58,147 bases of DNA from Bacteroidales bacterium UBA7258 (GTDB taxonomy: Bacteria > Bacteroidota > Bacteroidia > Bacteroidales > UBA932), in the NCBI GenBank assembly GCA_002472565.1, contig DKSK01000029.1, positions 1-58,147 on the forward strand, written 5' to 3'. Shown one piece after another: positions 8,335 through 18,409 of this stretch (the stretch's first letter is position 1; every line of letters begins with the position of its first letter). Position numbers and translations under genes: made by a program. The notes beneath the pieces are model-generated. The model ran no database searches. It saw only the letters and a list, made by a program, of their open reading frames with translations, and was not told the DNA's origin.

Positions 8335-10176
8335 TTAATATTCCACGTTCTTGTTCAGGACGCTGTCATTCATATAAGTGACAGAATCGTTGATCTTCTG
8401 GACGTAGAGAGGCTGATTCTCATCATTGGCGGAGAACCAATACATTACATTCCTTCCGCTCCAGCCCTCGACAAGCATCATATCCCTGGATGGATTCTTG
8501 AATCCGAAGACTCTGTCCTCGGAGAAGCCGCCCAGACTCAAGTCGAACTTGATGGTAGCGTCCCTGTTGAAGTACTCCTTCCACTGGGTGTAGTTCATGA
8601 ACATGAATAACGTAGACTCGTCATCCGGGTAGAAGACAGTAGTCTGCTGCTGGATATCCGGGAAGCTGAGCGTACCCTTATCCAAGTCAAGGTAGCCCTT
8701 GAGCTCATTGGAAGATCTTCCGGTCCTGGTACCGAGCCAATAGAGGAAGCGGATATTGCGAGGCTTGGAAGTGTCGTCGTAATACTTGTAACTCTTATAA
8801 TCGTAGAGATAAGCATACTCATCCTTGTCGGAGGTGCCGTAGCCCTCAGTTCCGTTGTAGCCAGGGTTCTTGCGGTTGCAGTCAAGAACGATGTAGGCGG
8901 TGTCGGCGGCATTGATGGCCTTGTCAAATCCAGTTACCATGTAGGTGCCGTAGAAGTCCTCGACTCTGACATCATAGACAAAGCGGCCGGTCCACGCGGC
9001 GCTCGGATTGCCATAGATGTCTTTGAATGCGCCTTCATTGAGAGTAAAGATAACAGAATCTCCCGGAGCAGGCCTCTCGTCGAAGAACTGGACGAAAGGA
9101 GTTTTGTTCTGTACGCCGAAATTCTTGATGTAATAATGCTCTCCGACCTGTGCTATAGAGGCGATGTCATGGGTCTCGGAACTTGCGCGAGGTCCTCTGG
9201 TAGATTTGAAGGTCAGAGTCCCGAAATTGTCAAGATCCTCATGATAGTCAAGGTAGAGTTCTCCGCCGCTTACGGTATATCCGATCTCGTTGCCTGCCAG
9301 ATCGATAGGAATCATGTCGGCGAGGTTTCGAACAGTATCGGCCTGTGCGGCACCGAGACTGAACGGCTTGGTCGGAGCGAGAGCATAAAGGGCCTCAGGG
9401 GCGGCTCCGCTCACAACCTCAGAAGGATTGTTTACAGCGTCAAGGAATTCACCCTCAGGGATGACAGGGGAAACGAGAGAACCCGCGATAAGTCCGTCGA
9501 CATCGAAGGTGACCGTTTCTCCGGAAACCTTGATGGCGCTGGCAGGAACAGTAAGCGAAGAGGCGGCGGACGGAGTCTCATATCCGGCGATTCCATTCAG
9601 GTAGTAGATGAACGGAAGGCTCTTCCATGCATAGCAGTTGAGAGAGATGTTGCCTGCGCTCTTGGAAAGGGTGACAGGCTCGGAATAAGTGAGGGTCACG
9701 GTGCCACCTTCGATGGACATCTCCAGTGGCTGAGGAATACCGGTGTCGGTAGTCTTCACGCTTGCGGTGGCGACCTCTCCCAGATCACCGGTCTTTCCGC
9801 CGGCGACTGCATATATCCAGTAAGTCGTGTTGCTGGCAAGCTTGGAAACGGAAACCTTTTTCATAGGAACTTCGGAGGAGTATTTAAAGACTCCTGAAGA
9901 AGCCGCCACGGACTTATATCCGTCAGCGTAAAGGGTGGAAGGGTCAAGGTCCTGAGCCTCGTCGGAAGCGATGACGGCGTATGCGTAATATGAAGCCTCA
10001 TCCTTAGGAGAGACCATAACGTCGAAGGAATAGTCCCTTACATTGGTGACCGAGATCTCAACCTCTGATCCGCCGACGGAAGCGGCGGATTCAGTGTTGT
10101 TGTCGGAAGCTTCGCAGCCGGCCATAGCGATTAGGGCCAGAGCGGCGAGTCCTATCTTGAAATAAATGTTTTTCAT
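8335..10176 (-). CDS. SusE/F-position surface lipoprotein with fibronectin-like domain
   Basis: A 613-residue lipoprotein with a signal ending ALIAMAGC. An N-terminal fibronectin type III-like domain covers about residues 35-145 (LASNTTYWIYAVAGG...ASVKTTD). Two further all-beta regions follow, and the C-terminal third is rich in Tyr, Asp and Asn, as in Bacteroidetes ligand-binding surface lipoproteins. I do not recognise a catalytic motif. It is the fourth gene after SusC, SusD and a Calx-beta lipoprotein, the position where SusE/SusF-type binding proteins occur, so substrate capture at the cell surface is the likely job. The coding region ends at a terminator-like hairpin. Confidence 0.75.
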   Translation of the reverse strand: MKNIYFKIGLAALALIAMAGCEASDNNTESAASVGGSEVEISVTNVRDYSFDVMVSPKDEASYYAYAVIASDEAQDLDPSTLYADGYKSVAASSGVFKYSSEVPMKKVSVSKLASNTTYWIYAVAGGKTGDLGEVATASVKTTDTGIPQPLEMSIEGGTVTLTYSEPVTLSKSAGNISLNCYAWKSLPFIYYLNGIAGYETPSAASSLTVPASAIKVSGETVTFDVDGLIAGSLVSPVIPEGEFLDAVNNPSEVVSGAAPEALYALAPTKPFSLGAAQADTVRNLADMIPIDLAGNEIGYTVSGGELYLDYHEDLDNFGTLTFKSTRGPRASSETHDIASIAQVGEHYYIKNFGVQNKTPFVQFFDERPAPGDSVIFTLNEGAFKDIYGNPSAAWTGRFVYDVRVEDFYGTYMVTGFDKAINAADTAYIVLDCNRKNPGYNGTEGYGTSDKDEYAYLYDYKSYKYYDDTSKPRNIRFLYWLGTRTGRSSNELKGYLDLDKGTLSFPDIQQQTTVFYPDDESTLFMFMNYTQWKEYFNRDATIKFDLSLGGFSEDRVFGFKNPSRDMMLVEGWSGRNVMYWFSANDENQPLYVQKINDSVTYMNDSVLNKNVEY

Positions 10177-10191
10177 GCTTATCCCGAGTGT

Positions 10192-11094
10192 TTAATTCTT
10201 GGTGAACGTAGTGTTGTAATCACCGGACTCTTCACCGCCGATGACACCGCCCTTGTAGAGGTAATTGTCAGAGAAGAAGCCGAAGCCCTTCTTGGCGACG
10301 AAGCCTGTGGCGGTAGGTGTGAGGATGAGGGCACCTTCGGTGCTGCCGTAATAGCCGTTGTCGTAATAGAAGTTTACGAAGGTGAGGGCTCCGTCATCAT
10401 TGAAGCTCGAAGCTACTACCTGACCGAACGGAATGGTTATTGTCCTGTTGCCCGCCTCGCCGGAAACCTGACCATAAATGTCATTCTCAATTTCGGAGGC
10501 ATAAGTTGTCAGGACAGGGCAGAGACCCTTGATCCAAACGATGGAGGTGTTGGATGCGTCTTTGTAGAAGGTGGCGGTCCAGTTAAGCTGACCCTTGTTG
10601 CCGAAATCATAGCCGCTTACGGTATAGTCTCCGAGCACATCGCTGAGAGGATGGTCAAGGTCGAGGATGTGGACGGTGCAAGTGTTCTCGGCTCCGATAT
10701 TGAGGCCGGAAGCCGTGCTGATCTCAACCGTGAAAGAGAGGTCGCCGGTGAAAGCGCCTGGCTTATCGATGATGTTGATCTCTATAGAGGCTTCCCTCTG
10801 GGTCCCGTCAAAGGTTAGGACGGCGCTCGGGTCGGCGAGAGAATAGTTAGTTCCGCTGACCGCAGTGCCAGGATTGACCGTATAGGAAACGGTCGTGCTT
10901 ACAGGATTGATTGAAGCGATCTTCACAGGTATGCTGATGGTCCCCGCATTTTCATTGACGGAGACGTCAGTCGCGTCAAAGCTGACAAAGGAGTCCTTGC
11001 TGTTAAACTCAGGCTTCTCGTTGAGGCTGCTGCAGGAGAAGAGCAGCAAGGTCAGCGCAGCGCCTGAAAGTAATTTTACGAAGTTATTTTTCAT
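10192..11094 (-). CDS. Calx-beta-domain surface lipoprotein
   Basis: A 300-residue lipoprotein (signal ending LLLFSC). Residues about 35-145 form a Calx-beta-like domain (VSVNENAGTISIPVKIAS...VSYTVNPGTA), a calcium-binding beta-sandwich. The rest resembles the lipocalin-like or adhesion-like C-terminal regions of SusE-position proteins. A GTG 15 bases upstream (11109) keeps the frame open. I prefer the ATG at 11094 because GGAGA lies just before it and the signal peptide starts there. It sits directly after SusD, between SusD and the fibronectin lipoprotein, and is probably an accessory binding protein of the transporter. Confidence 0.75.
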   Translation of the reverse strand: MKNNFVKLLSGAALTLLLFSCSSLNEKPEFNSKDSFVSFDATDVSVNENAGTISIPVKIASINPVSTTVSYTVNPGTAVSGTNYSLADPSAVLTFDGTQREASIEINIIDKPGAFTGDLSFTVEISTASGLNIGAENTCTVHILDLDHPLSDVLGDYTVSGYDFGNKGQLNWTATFYKDASNTSIVWIKGLCPVLTTYASEIENDIYGQVSGEAGNRTITIPFGQVVASSFNDDGALTFVNFYYDNGYYGSTEGALILTPTATGFVAKKGFGFFSDNYLYKGGVIGGEESGDYNTTFTKN

Positions 11095-11113
11095 AAAAAG
11101 ATTCTCCACTTAA

Positions 11114-12544
11114 TTAGTTTTCAGAATAGCCGTCGTTCTGTCTGAGATTCGGATTGACGTTGAATTCACGAACCGGAATAGGGAATGCCCATTTGTAGGA
11201 AGAGGCTGGGAGAGAGGAAGGGATAGCGGTTCCTGCCACATCGGTCCTGGTCATGTCACGGCCCGTGCGGGAAAGGTCGAACCAGAGGTGGCCCTCCCAG
11301 GCAAGCTCCTTCCTACGCTCGAGATATACTCCGGAGAGCGTCGCTGGCTGGACGCTCGCTCCGCGGGCATTTGCGATAGCGCTCAGATCAGAGACCGCAC
11401 TGGAACCGGAAGCTCCGTTGATGACGGCTTCCGCACGGTTGAGATACATCTCGGAAAGACGGAAGACGATGATGTTGTTTGCATCAGGAGTTCCGACTCC
11501 CTTGCCGGCATACTTGAGGGTGGCGTAAGCGCCGTCGCTGAAAGTACCTATGAGAGCTTTGCGGGCATCTGCAGCCTCGTAAAGATTATAGAGGTCGGAG
11601 GAAACACCGCAGTCGCCATATTCTCCCTTCGGAGAGGTGAGGTTGCAGACGGAATCATGATAAGGATTGTAACTGTTGTTCCTTGAGTCATAGACTTCGA
11701 AAATCACTTCTTTCCCTCCCAAATCCTGGGTGTAGGCTTCAGGAAGTTCTTTTGCACTCCAGAGGCTGAACTTCTTGGACTCTATGACCTTGGTCGCATA
11801 GTCTGCAGCCGCCTGCCAGTCCTGATGATAGAGGGCGGCACGGCTGTGAAGGGCATAGATGGCATAAATGCTGGCGAAGCCCTTAGGATCTGTTCCACTC
11901 CTCTGATAAGAAGGGTCCATGAGGCTCTCGGCCTGGTCAAGGTCAGCGAAAATCTGAGTATAGACTTCATCAACCGTATTACGCGCCGGCTTGGCGGTAA
12001 GGTCAGGAGTGAGGACGATAGGCACTCCGAGATCCTTGGTCTGGGAAGTGGACGCCGAGCCCTTAGGAAGGGCATACACATTCACGAGGTCGAAATAGCT
12101 GAGGGCCCTGAGGAAGAGACACTCCGCCTTATAGTTGTTCTTGGTGGCCTCGTCGAGACCGCTGACAGCGTCAATGTGGGTAAGGACGCTATTTACGCTG
12201 GCGATTACATAGTAGGCCCCGGACCAGAGTCCGGCGTAAGTAGAGTTAGGGGTCCAGTTGAGGGCGTAGGCCTCGGTATAACGGCCGGAATCATGAGAAG
12301 TGCCTGGATAGCGCCGTCCGTCCGAAGTCATCATCTCGGTATTGAGAATGTAGGCGGCGCCGTACCATGCGGAGGAATTGAGTGGGGAATAAGCTCCGAT
12401 GACAGCGTCCGCGATACCCTCTGCGGTATTCAGGGTGAGCACGTCACTCTGGCTGGTCGTAGGCTCCTCAGTCAGGAAGTCATCGCAGCCGGTAAAGGTC
12501 AGGGCAGCGAGAGCCGATATTGTAAGAAGTATGTATTTTTTCAT
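11114..12544 (-). CDS. SusD/RagB-family surface nutrient-binding lipoprotein
   Basis: A 476-residue SusD homologue. The lipobox is LTFTGC (C20), followed by DDFLTEEPTT, the classic opening of RagB/SusD proteins. The TPR helices are visible (YKAECLFLRALSYFDLVNVYALPKG), as are the RLSEMYLNRAEA segment and the conserved C-terminus (ELAWEGHLWFDLSRTG...FPIPVREFNVNPNLRQN). SusD forms the lid on the SusC barrel and binds the substrate at the cell surface. Here it follows SusC by 13 bases. The neighbouring proteases suggest a peptide or glycopeptide substrate, as for RagAB, but specificity cannot be read from the sequence. Confidence 0.95.
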   Translation of the reverse strand: MKKYILLTISALAALTFTGCDDFLTEEPTTSQSDVLTLNTAEGIADAVIGAYSPLNSSAWYGAAYILNTEMMTSDGRRYPGTSHDSGRYTEAYALNWTPNSTYAGLWSGAYYVIASVNSVLTHIDAVSGLDEATKNNYKAECLFLRALSYFDLVNVYALPKGSASTSQTKDLGVPIVLTPDLTAKPARNTVDEVYTQIFADLDQAESLMDPSYQRSGTDPKGFASIYAIYALHSRAALYHQDWQAAADYATKVIESKKFSLWSAKELPEAYTQDLGGKEVIFEVYDSRNNSYNPYHDSVCNLTSPKGEYGDCGVSSDLYNLYEAADARKALIGTFSDGAYATLKYAGKGVGTPDANNIIVFRLSEMYLNRAEAVINGASGSSAVSDLSAIANARGASVQPATLSGVYLERRKELAWEGHLWFDLSRTGRDMTRTDVAGTAIPSSLPASSYKWAFPIPVREFNVNPNLRQNDGYSEN

Positions 12545-12557
12545 ATTGCCTTCGTAT

Positions 12558-15542
12558 TTAGAAAGTTATCTCAATTCCGCCGACGAGAGACTTGGTGAGA
12601 GGGTACTGTCCGGCAGTTGATCCGGTCACGCCCTGTTCTGGATCCCAGAAATCGACATCATTGAAGCAGTAGAGGTTGAGTCCGCTGACATAGACCTTTA
12701 CGTCCTTGAGGAAAACCTTGTTGACCCACTTCTGAGGAAGGGTGTAAGAAAGGGTTACATCTTTGAGTCTGAGGTAGCTGGCATTTTCGAGCCAACGGTC
12801 GAGTTCAAAGTTGTTGGAATTGGAAGTGTTATCTGCGACAGGCTTAGGGTTGACGCCGGTATCGCCAGGCTTCTTCCAGTAATTCTTAGCGGAAGCGAGC
12901 TGGTTCATGCTCATGTAAGCGCCGTCAGACTCGAGATAGCTGTGCTCATTGAGAAGGAAGACCTTGCCGCCGATCTTATACTCGAAGTAAACGCCGAGGT
13001 TGATACCCTTCCAGCTGAAGTTAGTGTTGAATCCGCCGGTAGCCTTCGGCTCAGGAGAGCCGCAGTAGTGACGTCTTGCCTTGCTGAACTGGTTGGTGAG
13101 GGAACCATCCTCCGCAACGTAGAGAGCTTCACCGTTGGCAGGATTTACTCCGTAGTAATCATAGAGATAATAAGTGTACATCGACTTGCCTACGACGGTG
13201 CGCCTCCATGTTCCGAGGAAGTCATCGTCACCGAGGTCGAGGATCTTGGTCCTGTTGAAGGCGATGTTGCCGCTGACGGTCCAGAGCATATCCTGGTTGG
13301 AGATGAGGTCTGCATTAAGGAGAACCTCAATTCCCTTGTTGCTCATGGAGCCGACGTTGGAGAAGATTGAGGAGAATCCTGTTGTCTGAGGAATGGCCTT
13401 GGTAAGAAGCATGTCTACGGTCTTGCGGTTGTAGATATCGATGCTTCCGCTGATCCTGTTCTTGAGGACACCGAAATCAAGTCCTACGTTCCAAGTCTTG
13501 TTCTTCTCCCAGGAAAGCTTCTTGTTTTCGATGTTGTTAGGGAGGAAACCGGTCACGCCGTTATACTGGGTGGAGGCGTATGTTCCATAAGCCTTATAGG
13601 CGTCGATTCCATTGTTACCGTTGACACCGTAGCTGACACGCACCTTGGCGAGGTCGAGCCAGTCTACATTCCTCATGAACTTTTCATTGCTTAGGTTCCA
13701 TGAAGCGGAAGCCGACCAGAAAGCGCCCCACTTATTGTCTTCGCCGAAGAGAGAGGAACCGTCCTCACGGAAGTTAGCCTGGAGGAAGTACCTGTTGTCG
13801 TAGTTGTAGTCGCCGATGGCGAAGTAAGAGAGGAGGGTTTCGTTGGTCTCGCCACCTTTTGCCGTTACCTTGTCCTGAGGAGCGGTCTGAGGGAAGCGGA
13901 TATTGTCATTGACGCCCGGAGCGTTGATATAGTCATAAGTATACTTATACTTCATGGCTTCCTGTCCGAGCACGAGCCTTACAGAATGATACCCGAAGGT
14001 GTTGTTGAAGGTAGCTGTGTTGGAAGTGGTGAGCTGGGTGTCGTCTGAACGTGTGGTCTGGAGCTGAGGATCCTGTCCGCCGTTGCCCTGGGAATATGGA
14101 GACCAATAACGGATACCCTTGGAGAAGTGGAGCTCTGCCGAATTCTTCGTGCTCAGGGTGAGATACCTCAGTGGAGACCAGGTGAGGCTGACCGTCGTAT
14201 TGTTGGCGAGATTCTTGTCATTCTGCTTATCGTAAATAGCAGTGACGCGAGGGTTCTGATAGCTGTTGGAAGGGATCTCTACATTCCATGAACCGTCTTC
14301 ATTCTTGAGAGGGACCCAAGGGAGGAGAGTCTCTCCGGCGAAGATAGGGTTGGCGTAATAGAGGTCCTGCATAGGCACATCCTGCTGCTTAGAATAGGAG
14401 AGGTTCATGTTGACACCGGTCTCGAGATTCTTGAGAAGCTTGTATGTCGCATTGATACGGCCCTGGAATTTCTGGAAGGAAATTCCGTAGGCGATACCCT
14501 CGGTCTTCTGATAAGAGAGAGAAGAATAGTAGGTGGAACGGCTGTTTCCGCCACGGGCGCTCAGCTGATACTCCTGAAGATTGCCAACGCGGGTGAACTC
14601 TTTGATAGGATCGTAGAGCTTTCCCTCAAGGAGAGAGAGCGGACGATAATATGAGCCCGTAGGATCGTCAGGATCCATGCCGGCATTGAAGATGGCATCT
14701 CTCTGATAAGAGAGGATTTCGCGGGCATTCATCATTCTGAATCCGGAGTCGCTCTGGAGCCAGTTGACTCCGAACTTAGCGCTTGCGGAGAAAGAAGACT
14801 GGCCCTCGCGGCCTCTCTTGGTGGTGACAAGGATGACACCGTTGGCGGCACGGGAACCGTAGGCCGCGGCGGCCGCCGCATCCTTGAGGACGGTAATACT
14901 CTCGATATCGCTAGGATTCAGAGAAGTAAGAGTGGAATTCGAGTTCGAGAAAAGGCCGATATTTCCGGAAAGAACCGGAATACCGTCAACGACCCAGAGC
15001 GGGGAGGTGGAGGCATTGATAGAGCCCGTTCCGCGGATACGGATCTGGGAAACCGCTCCTGGCTGGCCGCTGGTCATAGAAATGTTGACTCCGGCAAGCT
15101 TACCTGAAAGCATCTTGTCGACCGAAGCAACCGGGGTCTCGGCCAGACCCTTATTATCTATAGAAGACACAGAACCTGTGATAGCTTCCTTCTTCTGAGT
15201 TCCATAGGCTACGACTACGACATCGTTGAGCACAGTGGCGTCTATCTGAAGAGCGACATCTACGAGGTCTCTTCCGCTGACCTGGACTTCCTGAGTCCTA
15301 TAGCCGACGAAACTGACGACGAGGACTGCGGAGCTCTTGTCAGAGACTTTAACCGAGTAAGCTCCGTTAGCGTCAGACATAGCGCCAGTCAAAGTACCTT
15401 TGACGACCACTGATGCGCCGGGAACGGTTTCTCCGGTTCCCGCGTCGGTGACGACTCCCGTGACTTCCCCGCTCTGAGCGAAGGCAAGCCCTGAAGCCGC
15501 GAATACCGCTAACGCCGTGAAGAAAAGTTGGATTTTTCTCAT
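12558..15542 (-). CDS. SusC/RagA-family TonB-dependent outer-membrane transporter
   Basis: About 994 residues from the chosen start, MRKIQLFF. The frame stays open to 15590, but the signal peptide (AVFAASGLAFAQ) begins here; an ATG at 15548 is also possible. A carboxypeptidase-regulatory-like domain (GEVTGVVTDAGTGETVPGA) precedes the plug. The plug carries DVVVVAYGTQKK and GSVSSIDNKGLAE, and is followed by a 22-strand barrel ending in aromatic residues (VGGIEITF). It imports substrate across the outer membrane using TonB energy together with the SusD lid. It heads a minus-strand unit of SusC, SusD and two lipoproteins, and is divergent from a second subtilase, sharing a 300-base AT-rich intergenic region. 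No sigma/anti-sigma pair or hybrid two-component regulator is present nearby. Confidence 0.95.
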   Translation of the reverse strand: MRKIQLFFTALAVFAASGLAFAQSGEVTGVVTDAGTGETVPGASVVVKGTLTGAMSDANGAYSVKVSDKSSAVLVVSFVGYRTQEVQVSGRDLVDVALQIDATVLNDVVVVAYGTQKKEAITGSVSSIDNKGLAETPVASVDKMLSGKLAGVNISMTSGQPGAVSQIRIRGTGSINASTSPLWVVDGIPVLSGNIGLFSNSNSTLTSLNPSDIESITVLKDAAAAAAYGSRAANGVILVTTKRGREGQSSFSASAKFGVNWLQSDSGFRMMNAREILSYQRDAIFNAGMDPDDPTGSYYRPLSLLEGKLYDPIKEFTRVGNLQEYQLSARGGNSRSTYYSSLSYQKTEGIAYGISFQKFQGRINATYKLLKNLETGVNMNLSYSKQQDVPMQDLYYANPIFAGETLLPWVPLKNEDGSWNVEIPSNSYQNPRVTAIYDKQNDKNLANNTTVSLTWSPLRYLTLSTKNSAELHFSKGIRYWSPYSQGNGGQDPQLQTTRSDDTQLTTSNTATFNNTFGYHSVRLVLGQEAMKYKYTYDYINAPGVNDNIRFPQTAPQDKVTAKGGETNETLLSYFAIGDYNYDNRYFLQANFREDGSSLFGEDNKWGAFWSASASWNLSNEKFMRNVDWLDLAKVRVSYGVNGNNGIDAYKAYGTYASTQYNGVTGFLPNNIENKKLSWEKNKTWNVGLDFGVLKNRISGSIDIYNRKTVDMLLTKAIPQTTGFSSIFSNVGSMSNKGIEVLLNADLISNQDMLWTVSGNIAFNRTKILDLGDDDFLGTWRRTVVGKSMYTYYLYDYYGVNPANGEALYVAEDGSLTNQFSKARRHYCGSPEPKATGGFNTNFSWKGINLGVYFEYKIGGKVFLLNEHSYLESDGAYMSMNQLASAKNYWKKPGDTGVNPKPVADNTSNSNNFELDRWLENASYLRLKDVTLSYTLPQKWVNKVFLKDVKVYVSGLNLYCFNDVDFWDPEQGVTGSTAGQYPLTKSLVGGIEITF

Positions 15543-15844
15543 AAGCATTGTTTTGAATAATAATGAATAAGTTAAATATTCTACAATCAACGCCGCCTAA
15601 GATAAAGATATTTTAGAATAAAAACAAGAATAATGAAATAACGGAAAATAGGGCTTTCAAAGCGGTCAAACGTTTAATTTCAACAGCATCTAATTTTTTG
15701 AAACGAAATAATTGACAAATCGGAAGCAGAAAAAGAGAATTTAATTAAAATTCTAAATTCACTATTGATATTCATCGGCGCAACTTTTTTGGATGTGCGG
15801 TTGTTTTATCTTATTTTTACGCATCAAACATCATCATCCTTTTT
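15543..15844. promoter_or_regulatory. divergent AT-rich regulatory region, SusC / second subtilase
   Basis: About 300 bases without a gene. It holds a small AAACGTTT palindrome (15668-15675) and a 7/8 -7 box (TATTCTTG on minus, 15625-15632) for SusC. For the plus-strand subtilase the best candidate is an imperfect TATTTTTA box just before 15820. No stronger signal is seen. Confidence 0.4.
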
Positions 15845-17812
15845 ATGCAAATGAATAATCTTTTCGCCGGAATTATTACGGCAAGTTTGGCGGTCCTTGC
15901 CATAGCCGGCTGTTCCTCCGCCGAGCAGGGCGGAGAAGACTTCGCCGGGGAAGAGGCCTCGGCCAAATTCGTAAACAGCCCGAACGGCGCTCTCGAAGGC
16001 AGCCTTCTGATTAAACTCTCCGAAGGTTCGACGATTTCCGACCTTGACAGGACGCTGGAAGAGTGGGGAGCGAGTGCGGAAAGAGTGTTTCAGCCAAGAG
16101 CTGGCCATGAAGCCGAAGAAGCGAAATTCGGGCTTGACCGCTGGTACCAGCTCCGCTTCTCCCAGGACAGCAGGCTGACAGAGATTGCGGAGGCCTTCGC
16201 CGGGTGCAAGGCGGTCAAGGCTGTCGAATTCGACCATATTTTCAAGACAGACGAACCGGAGTCCGAAACCAGAGGTTTCGCACCTTATTATAATAGCATA
16301 GCAGGTACCTCGGCCGTTACGGCCACGGGGAGCGCTCCCTTCAACGACCCGTATTTTTCCCGCCAATGGAATCTCAGCAATAACGGGAAATTTAACGCCA
16401 AGTCAGTGGCCGGGGCCGACGTGGACGTTGTCGACGCATGGAGGCTGACAGGAGGCGATCCCTCTATAATAGTAGCCATCGTAGATGACGGGGTGATGTA
16501 CGACCATCCGGATCTCGCGGCCAACATGTGGACCAACACGGCGGAGGCCAATGGAAAGGAAGGGGTCGACGATGACGGCAACGGCTTCGTGGACGACATA
16601 CACGGTTACAACTTCTACGATGACACCGGGAAAATAGACTACCTCGCCCAGAGCGGCAGCGGCCATGGAACCCATGTGGCCGGCCTCGTCGGGGCCGTCA
16701 ACAACAACGGCATCGGCATCTCGTCCGTAGCCGGAGGCACCGGCAAGGGGGATGGAGTCAGGCTCATGAGCTGCCAGATTCTCAACGGCGGAACCGACCA
16801 CGGAGCGGCAACCTGGGCGAGGGCCTTCAAATATGCCGCCGACAACGGAGCCTCAGTTCTCCAATGTTCCATCGGAGGCAACTCCGGCGATGTAGTCAAC
16901 GACGCCCAATTCGAGAGAGGCCTCTACAAGGTCGAGCTCGAAGCTCTTGAGTATTTCATGGAAGGAAAGCCCAACAGCGGGGTCATCACCGACGGCAACA
17001 TGGTCATCTTCTCTGCCGGGAACAACGGCAAGCCTTTGGCTTCATATCCCGGAGCCTACCACAAACTCATCTGCGTGGCTTCCTTCTCCGCCGACTATCT
17101 GCCAGCATGGTACACCAACTACGGGGCTGGGGTCAACATCTGCGCCCCAGGGGGTGACCAGAACATCGACGGCGGCATCCTCTCCACTATGCCGAAAACC
17201 TATTCCAATACCGGCTTCGACTACGGCTACATCCAGGGCACTTCGCAGGCTACTCCTCAGGTCTCCGGAATAGTCGCCCTCGGTCTTTCCTACGCCAAGA
17301 AGCTTGGCCTGACCTTCACCAGGGAGGAGTTCAAGTCCATGGTTCTGTCTTCAGTGAACGATGTCGATTCCCGCCTGAGCGGAACGAAAGTTTCAGGCAG
17401 CCACACTCTCCAGCTAAGCAGCTACAAGGGCAACATGGGCACGGGATCCATAGATGCATGGAAATTGCTCATGGCCATAGAAGGAACCCCTATGGCTATG
17501 GTAAAGTCCGGCGAAGAGGCCGCGATTCCTCTGAAGGATTGGTTCGGCGGCGGAGCCTCAGGGCTTACATATATCGAAGCCACCCTCGAGGCCGCGGATG
17601 CGGCGGCTCTCGGCGCTGATTCCGCCACCATCTCCGACGGTGTCCTCCACATCACCTGCTCCAAGCTCGGAGCCGGGAAAATCAGGGTCAAGGCCATCGC
17701 CGGAGGCACAGTTCTGGGCGGCGGAGAAGTAACGGGAGGCATGGAAGAAACCAGGACTATTTCGATAGTTTCAAGGCCGTTCCACTCTTCATGGTCTGGC
17801 GGCTGGCTCTAA
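15845..17812 (+). CDS. S8 subtilisin-like lipoprotein protease
   Basis: A 655-residue subtilase with a lipoprotein signal (LAIAGC, C23). After a propeptide-like region the catalytic residues are D214 (AIVDDGV), H274 (GHGTHVAG), N393 (SAGNNG) and S467 (QGTSQATPQVSG). A VDDDGNGFVDD loop (241-251) looks like a calcium site. The C-terminus is a short beta region without a T9SS sorting tail, ending at WSGGWL, so it is anchored by lipid only. It shares the FNDP...QW opening and AVNNNGIG segment with the subtilase at 4857-7505, so the two are paralogues on opposite flanks of the SusCD genes. It probably digests proteins at the surface to feed the transporter. Confidence 0.88.
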   Translation: MQMNNLFAGIITASLAVLAIAGCSSAEQGGEDFAGEEASAKFVNSPNGALEGSLLIKLSEGSTISDLDRTLEEWGASAERVFQPRAGHEAEEAKFGLDRWYQLRFSQDSRLTEIAEAFAGCKAVKAVEFDHIFKTDEPESETRGFAPYYNSIAGTSAVTATGSAPFNDPYFSRQWNLSNNGKFNAKSVAGADVDVVDAWRLTGGDPSIIVAIVDDGVMYDHPDLAANMWTNTAEANGKEGVDDDGNGFVDDIHGYNFYDDTGKIDYLAQSGSGHGTHVAGLVGAVNNNGIGISSVAGGTGKGDGVRLMSCQILNGGTDHGAATWARAFKYAADNGASVLQCSIGGNSGDVVNDAQFERGLYKVELEALEYFMEGKPNSGVITDGNMVIFSAGNNGKPLASYPGAYHKLICVASFSADYLPAWYTNYGAGVNICAPGGDQNIDGGILSTMPKTYSNTGFDYGYIQGTSQATPQVSGIVALGLSYAKKLGLTFTREEFKSMVLSSVNDVDSRLSGTKVSGSHTLQLSSYKGNMGTGSIDAWKLLMAIEGTPMAMVKSGEEAAIPLKDWFGGGASGLTYIEATLEAADAAALGADSATISDGVLHITCSKLGAGKIRVKAIAGGTVLGGGEVTGGMEETRTISIVSRPFHSSWSGGWL

Positions 17813-17891
17813 CAGATTTTCCCAAAGGACTTATAATTTCCCGCATTCCGGAGATTAAGGGATTGCATAACAGATTTTAAGACAATAGCAT

Positions 17892-18374
17892 ATGAAAAAG
17901 ATATTTTACCTTCTGGCCGGGCTTGCGGCCTTGTTCTTAACGGCCGGCTGCGGCGGGAAGGACGAACCGGATGTACCGCCTACCCCGGCCCTCGCCGAAA
18001 AAATAGCTGGAAGCTGGCACCTCTCATCTGCCAACTACACCGGTATTGACGTCTGGCTGTCGTTCGAAACTTCAGGCAGTTTCATTCTCTACCAGAAAAA
18101 CTCCGAAGAGGCCTTTTACAACAAATTCACCGGGACCTTCACCGTCGAAGGAGACAAGCTTTCCGGCACCTACTCGAACGGTGACAAATGGAACGCGACC
18201 TATACCGCCAAAGTAAGCGGGTCTACCCTCACGCTCACCGCCGACGGCGAATCCCTCAACTACACCAAGGCCGACATCCCGTCGAGCGTGACTGACTACG
18301 TCCACTCCACCAAAGCCGCCGGTGAAGGAAACTCCGCGCCGGAGGCTCTGCCGGAAGCGGTACCGCTCCTGTAG
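17892..18374 (+). CDS. small lipocalin-like lipoprotein
   Basis: A 160-residue lipoprotein (signal ending LFLTAGC, then GGKDEPDVPP). The mature region starts IAGSWHLSSANYTG and continues with short strands (FTGTFTVEGDKLSGTYSNGDKW...TLTLTADGESLNYTK). This is the pattern of Bacteroidetes lipocalin-like domains. Its role is unknown. It follows the second subtilase by about 80 bases on the same strand and ends at a strong terminator, so the two probably form one unit. Confidence 0.7.
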   Translation: MKKIFYLLAGLAALFLTAGCGGKDEPDVPPTPALAEKIAGSWHLSSANYTGIDVWLSFETSGSFILYQKNSEEAFYNKFTGTFTVEGDKLSGTYSNGDKWNATYTAKVSGSTLTLTADGESLNYTKADIPSSVTDYVHSTKAAGEGNSAPEALPEAVPLL

Positions 18375-18409
18375 CGGGCCGGCAAGTCCGGAGCGTTACG
18401 GATAGAACA

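Noticed and set aside
15666..15677. TCAAACGTTTAA palindrome in the SusC promoter region
   Set aside because: Short and single copy in AT-rich DNA; kept only as a mention in the regulatory region entry.
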